In this document: one piece after another, positions 63,520 to 64,000 of the stretch
Position numbering within the stretch: position 1 is the first letter of the stretch
Layout: each line of letters starts with the position of its first letter
DNA from: Sphingomonas aracearum
GTDB taxonomy: Bacteria > Pseudomonadota > Alphaproteobacteria > Sphingomonadales > Sphingomonadaceae
Reading direction: 5' to 3'
Assembly (NCBI RefSeq): GCF_003345355.1
Contig: NZ_QQNB01000002.1
Location: 124,001 to 188,000, forward strand
DNA: 64,000 bases
Notes under the pieces: generated by a model
Told to the model about the DNA's origin: nothing
The model's database searches: none
Seen by the model: only the letters and a program-made list of their open reading frames with translations
Position numbers and translations under genes: made by a program

Positions 63520-64000
63520 ATGGACCGGGGGGTTTCCATCATCACCGCGACGATTTCGGAGGCTGCCGGCGGGTGGCGTCTGGACCGTGCGCTGGCCGAC
63601 GCGGTGCCGACCCTGTCGCGCGAACGGCTGAAGGTGCTGATCGCCGCCGGTGCGGTGAGCGATGCGGTGGGCGCGCTTGCCCGCGACCCTGCGCGCAAGG
63701 CGGAAGCGGGTGCCGAGTTCCGCGTGGCGGTGCCCGAACCGGCGCCGGCGCACAACGAGGCGCAGGACATTCCGCTGCACATCGTGTTCGAGGACGAACA
63801 TTTGATCGTGCTCGACAAGCCGGCGGGGCTGGTGGTGCATCCGGCGGCGGGCAATCTCGACGGCACGCTGGTGAACGCGCTGCTGCACCATTGCCAGGGC
63901 TCGCTGTCGGGCATCGGCGGGGTGGCGCGGCCGGGCATCGTCCACCGCATCGACAAGGACACGTCCGGCCTGATGGTGGCGGCCAAGACCGACCGCGCGC
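63520..64000 (+). CDS. rluD: RluA-family pseudouridine synthase, N-terminal part (cut by window edge)
   Basis: The first 160 residues: S4 RNA-binding domain ([20 protein letters not shown]), then the catalytic domain: [24 protein letters not shown] and [13 protein letters not shown], where the Asp of HRIDKDTSG is the catalytic residue. Family member of the RluC/RluD type, modifying 23S rRNA; the symbol is assigned by S4 + motif similarity. Continues beyond 64000. Its start overlaps the promoter region of the JAMM gene. Confidence 0.88.
   Translation, partial: MDRGVSIITATISEAAGGWRLDRALADAVPTLSRERLKVLIAAGAVSDAVGALARDPARKAEAGAEFRVAVPEPAPAHNEAQDIPLHIVFEDEHLIVLDKPAGLVVHPAAGNLDGTLVNALLHHCQGSLSGIGGVARPGIVHRIDKDTSGLMVAAKTDRA

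Overview
The window comes from a high-GC alphaproteobacterium, most probably a member of the Sphingomonadaceae (Sphingomonas or a close relative). Signs are a pyruvate dehydrogenase E1 beta with its own N-terminal lipoyl domain, a ChpT-type histidine phosphotransferase next to che genes, a CysNC fusion, an AST arginine-degradation gene pair, a TorF-like outer-membrane protein and several dispersed palindromic repeats. It looks like ordinary chromosome: dense, with many 1-4 nt start/stop overlaps. I saw no transposase, phage module, integrase, CRISPR array or origin.

Left part (1-25 kb): start of a trehalase (cut by the edge), a CPA1 antiporter, tRNA-Gln, ilvE, a MarR regulator, a GbsR-type regulator with a clear promoter/operator driving a membrane-SRPBCC protein plus a second membrane protein, trmFO, an EF-hand protein, a phytoene-synthase-like protein, a TadG/TadE/TadE trio, pdhA-pdhB, an MFS-cysK-cell-wall-hydrolase run, a MerR/acyl-CoA dehydrogenase pair with a palindromic site, hisI, purF and a short-chain dehydrogenase.

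Middle (24-46 kb): a cyclopropane-fatty-acid synthase-like enzyme and photolyase, an HDAC-family amidohydrolase, an HSL-type esterase with rppH, a DUF481 outer-membrane protein, an M20 hydrolase-astA-astB operon (arginine to succinylornithine), the cysD-cysNC-cysQ sulfate-activation operon, corA, tRNA-Arg with its terminator, a fused membrane/spermidine-synthase-like protein, hemB and a lipid kinase. Positions 45.7-46.75 kb hold no gene but contain a strong promoter, a structured-RNA candidate and stacked inverted repeats.

Right part (46.7-64 kb): MATE transporter, sodB, and then the most striking locus. A divergent pspF faces a sigma-54 promoter with two upstream palindromes, followed by a long phage-shock operon: a 45-aa membrane peptide, pspA, pspB, pspC and five more small single-TM proteins, three of which repeat the coiled-coil tail seen in PspB/PspC. 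The operon runs on to sufE. RNase P RNA follows, then an amidase and a chemotaxis block (chpT-cheA-cheW-cheY-cheB-cheR, transcribed leftward) without a receptor gene. The window ends with a TorF-like protein, a JAMM peptidase and the start of an rluD-type pseudouridine synthase.

Best candidate for something little described: the expanded Psp operon. Next are the GbsR-controlled membrane-SRPBCC operon and the structured RNA candidate near 46.2 kb.
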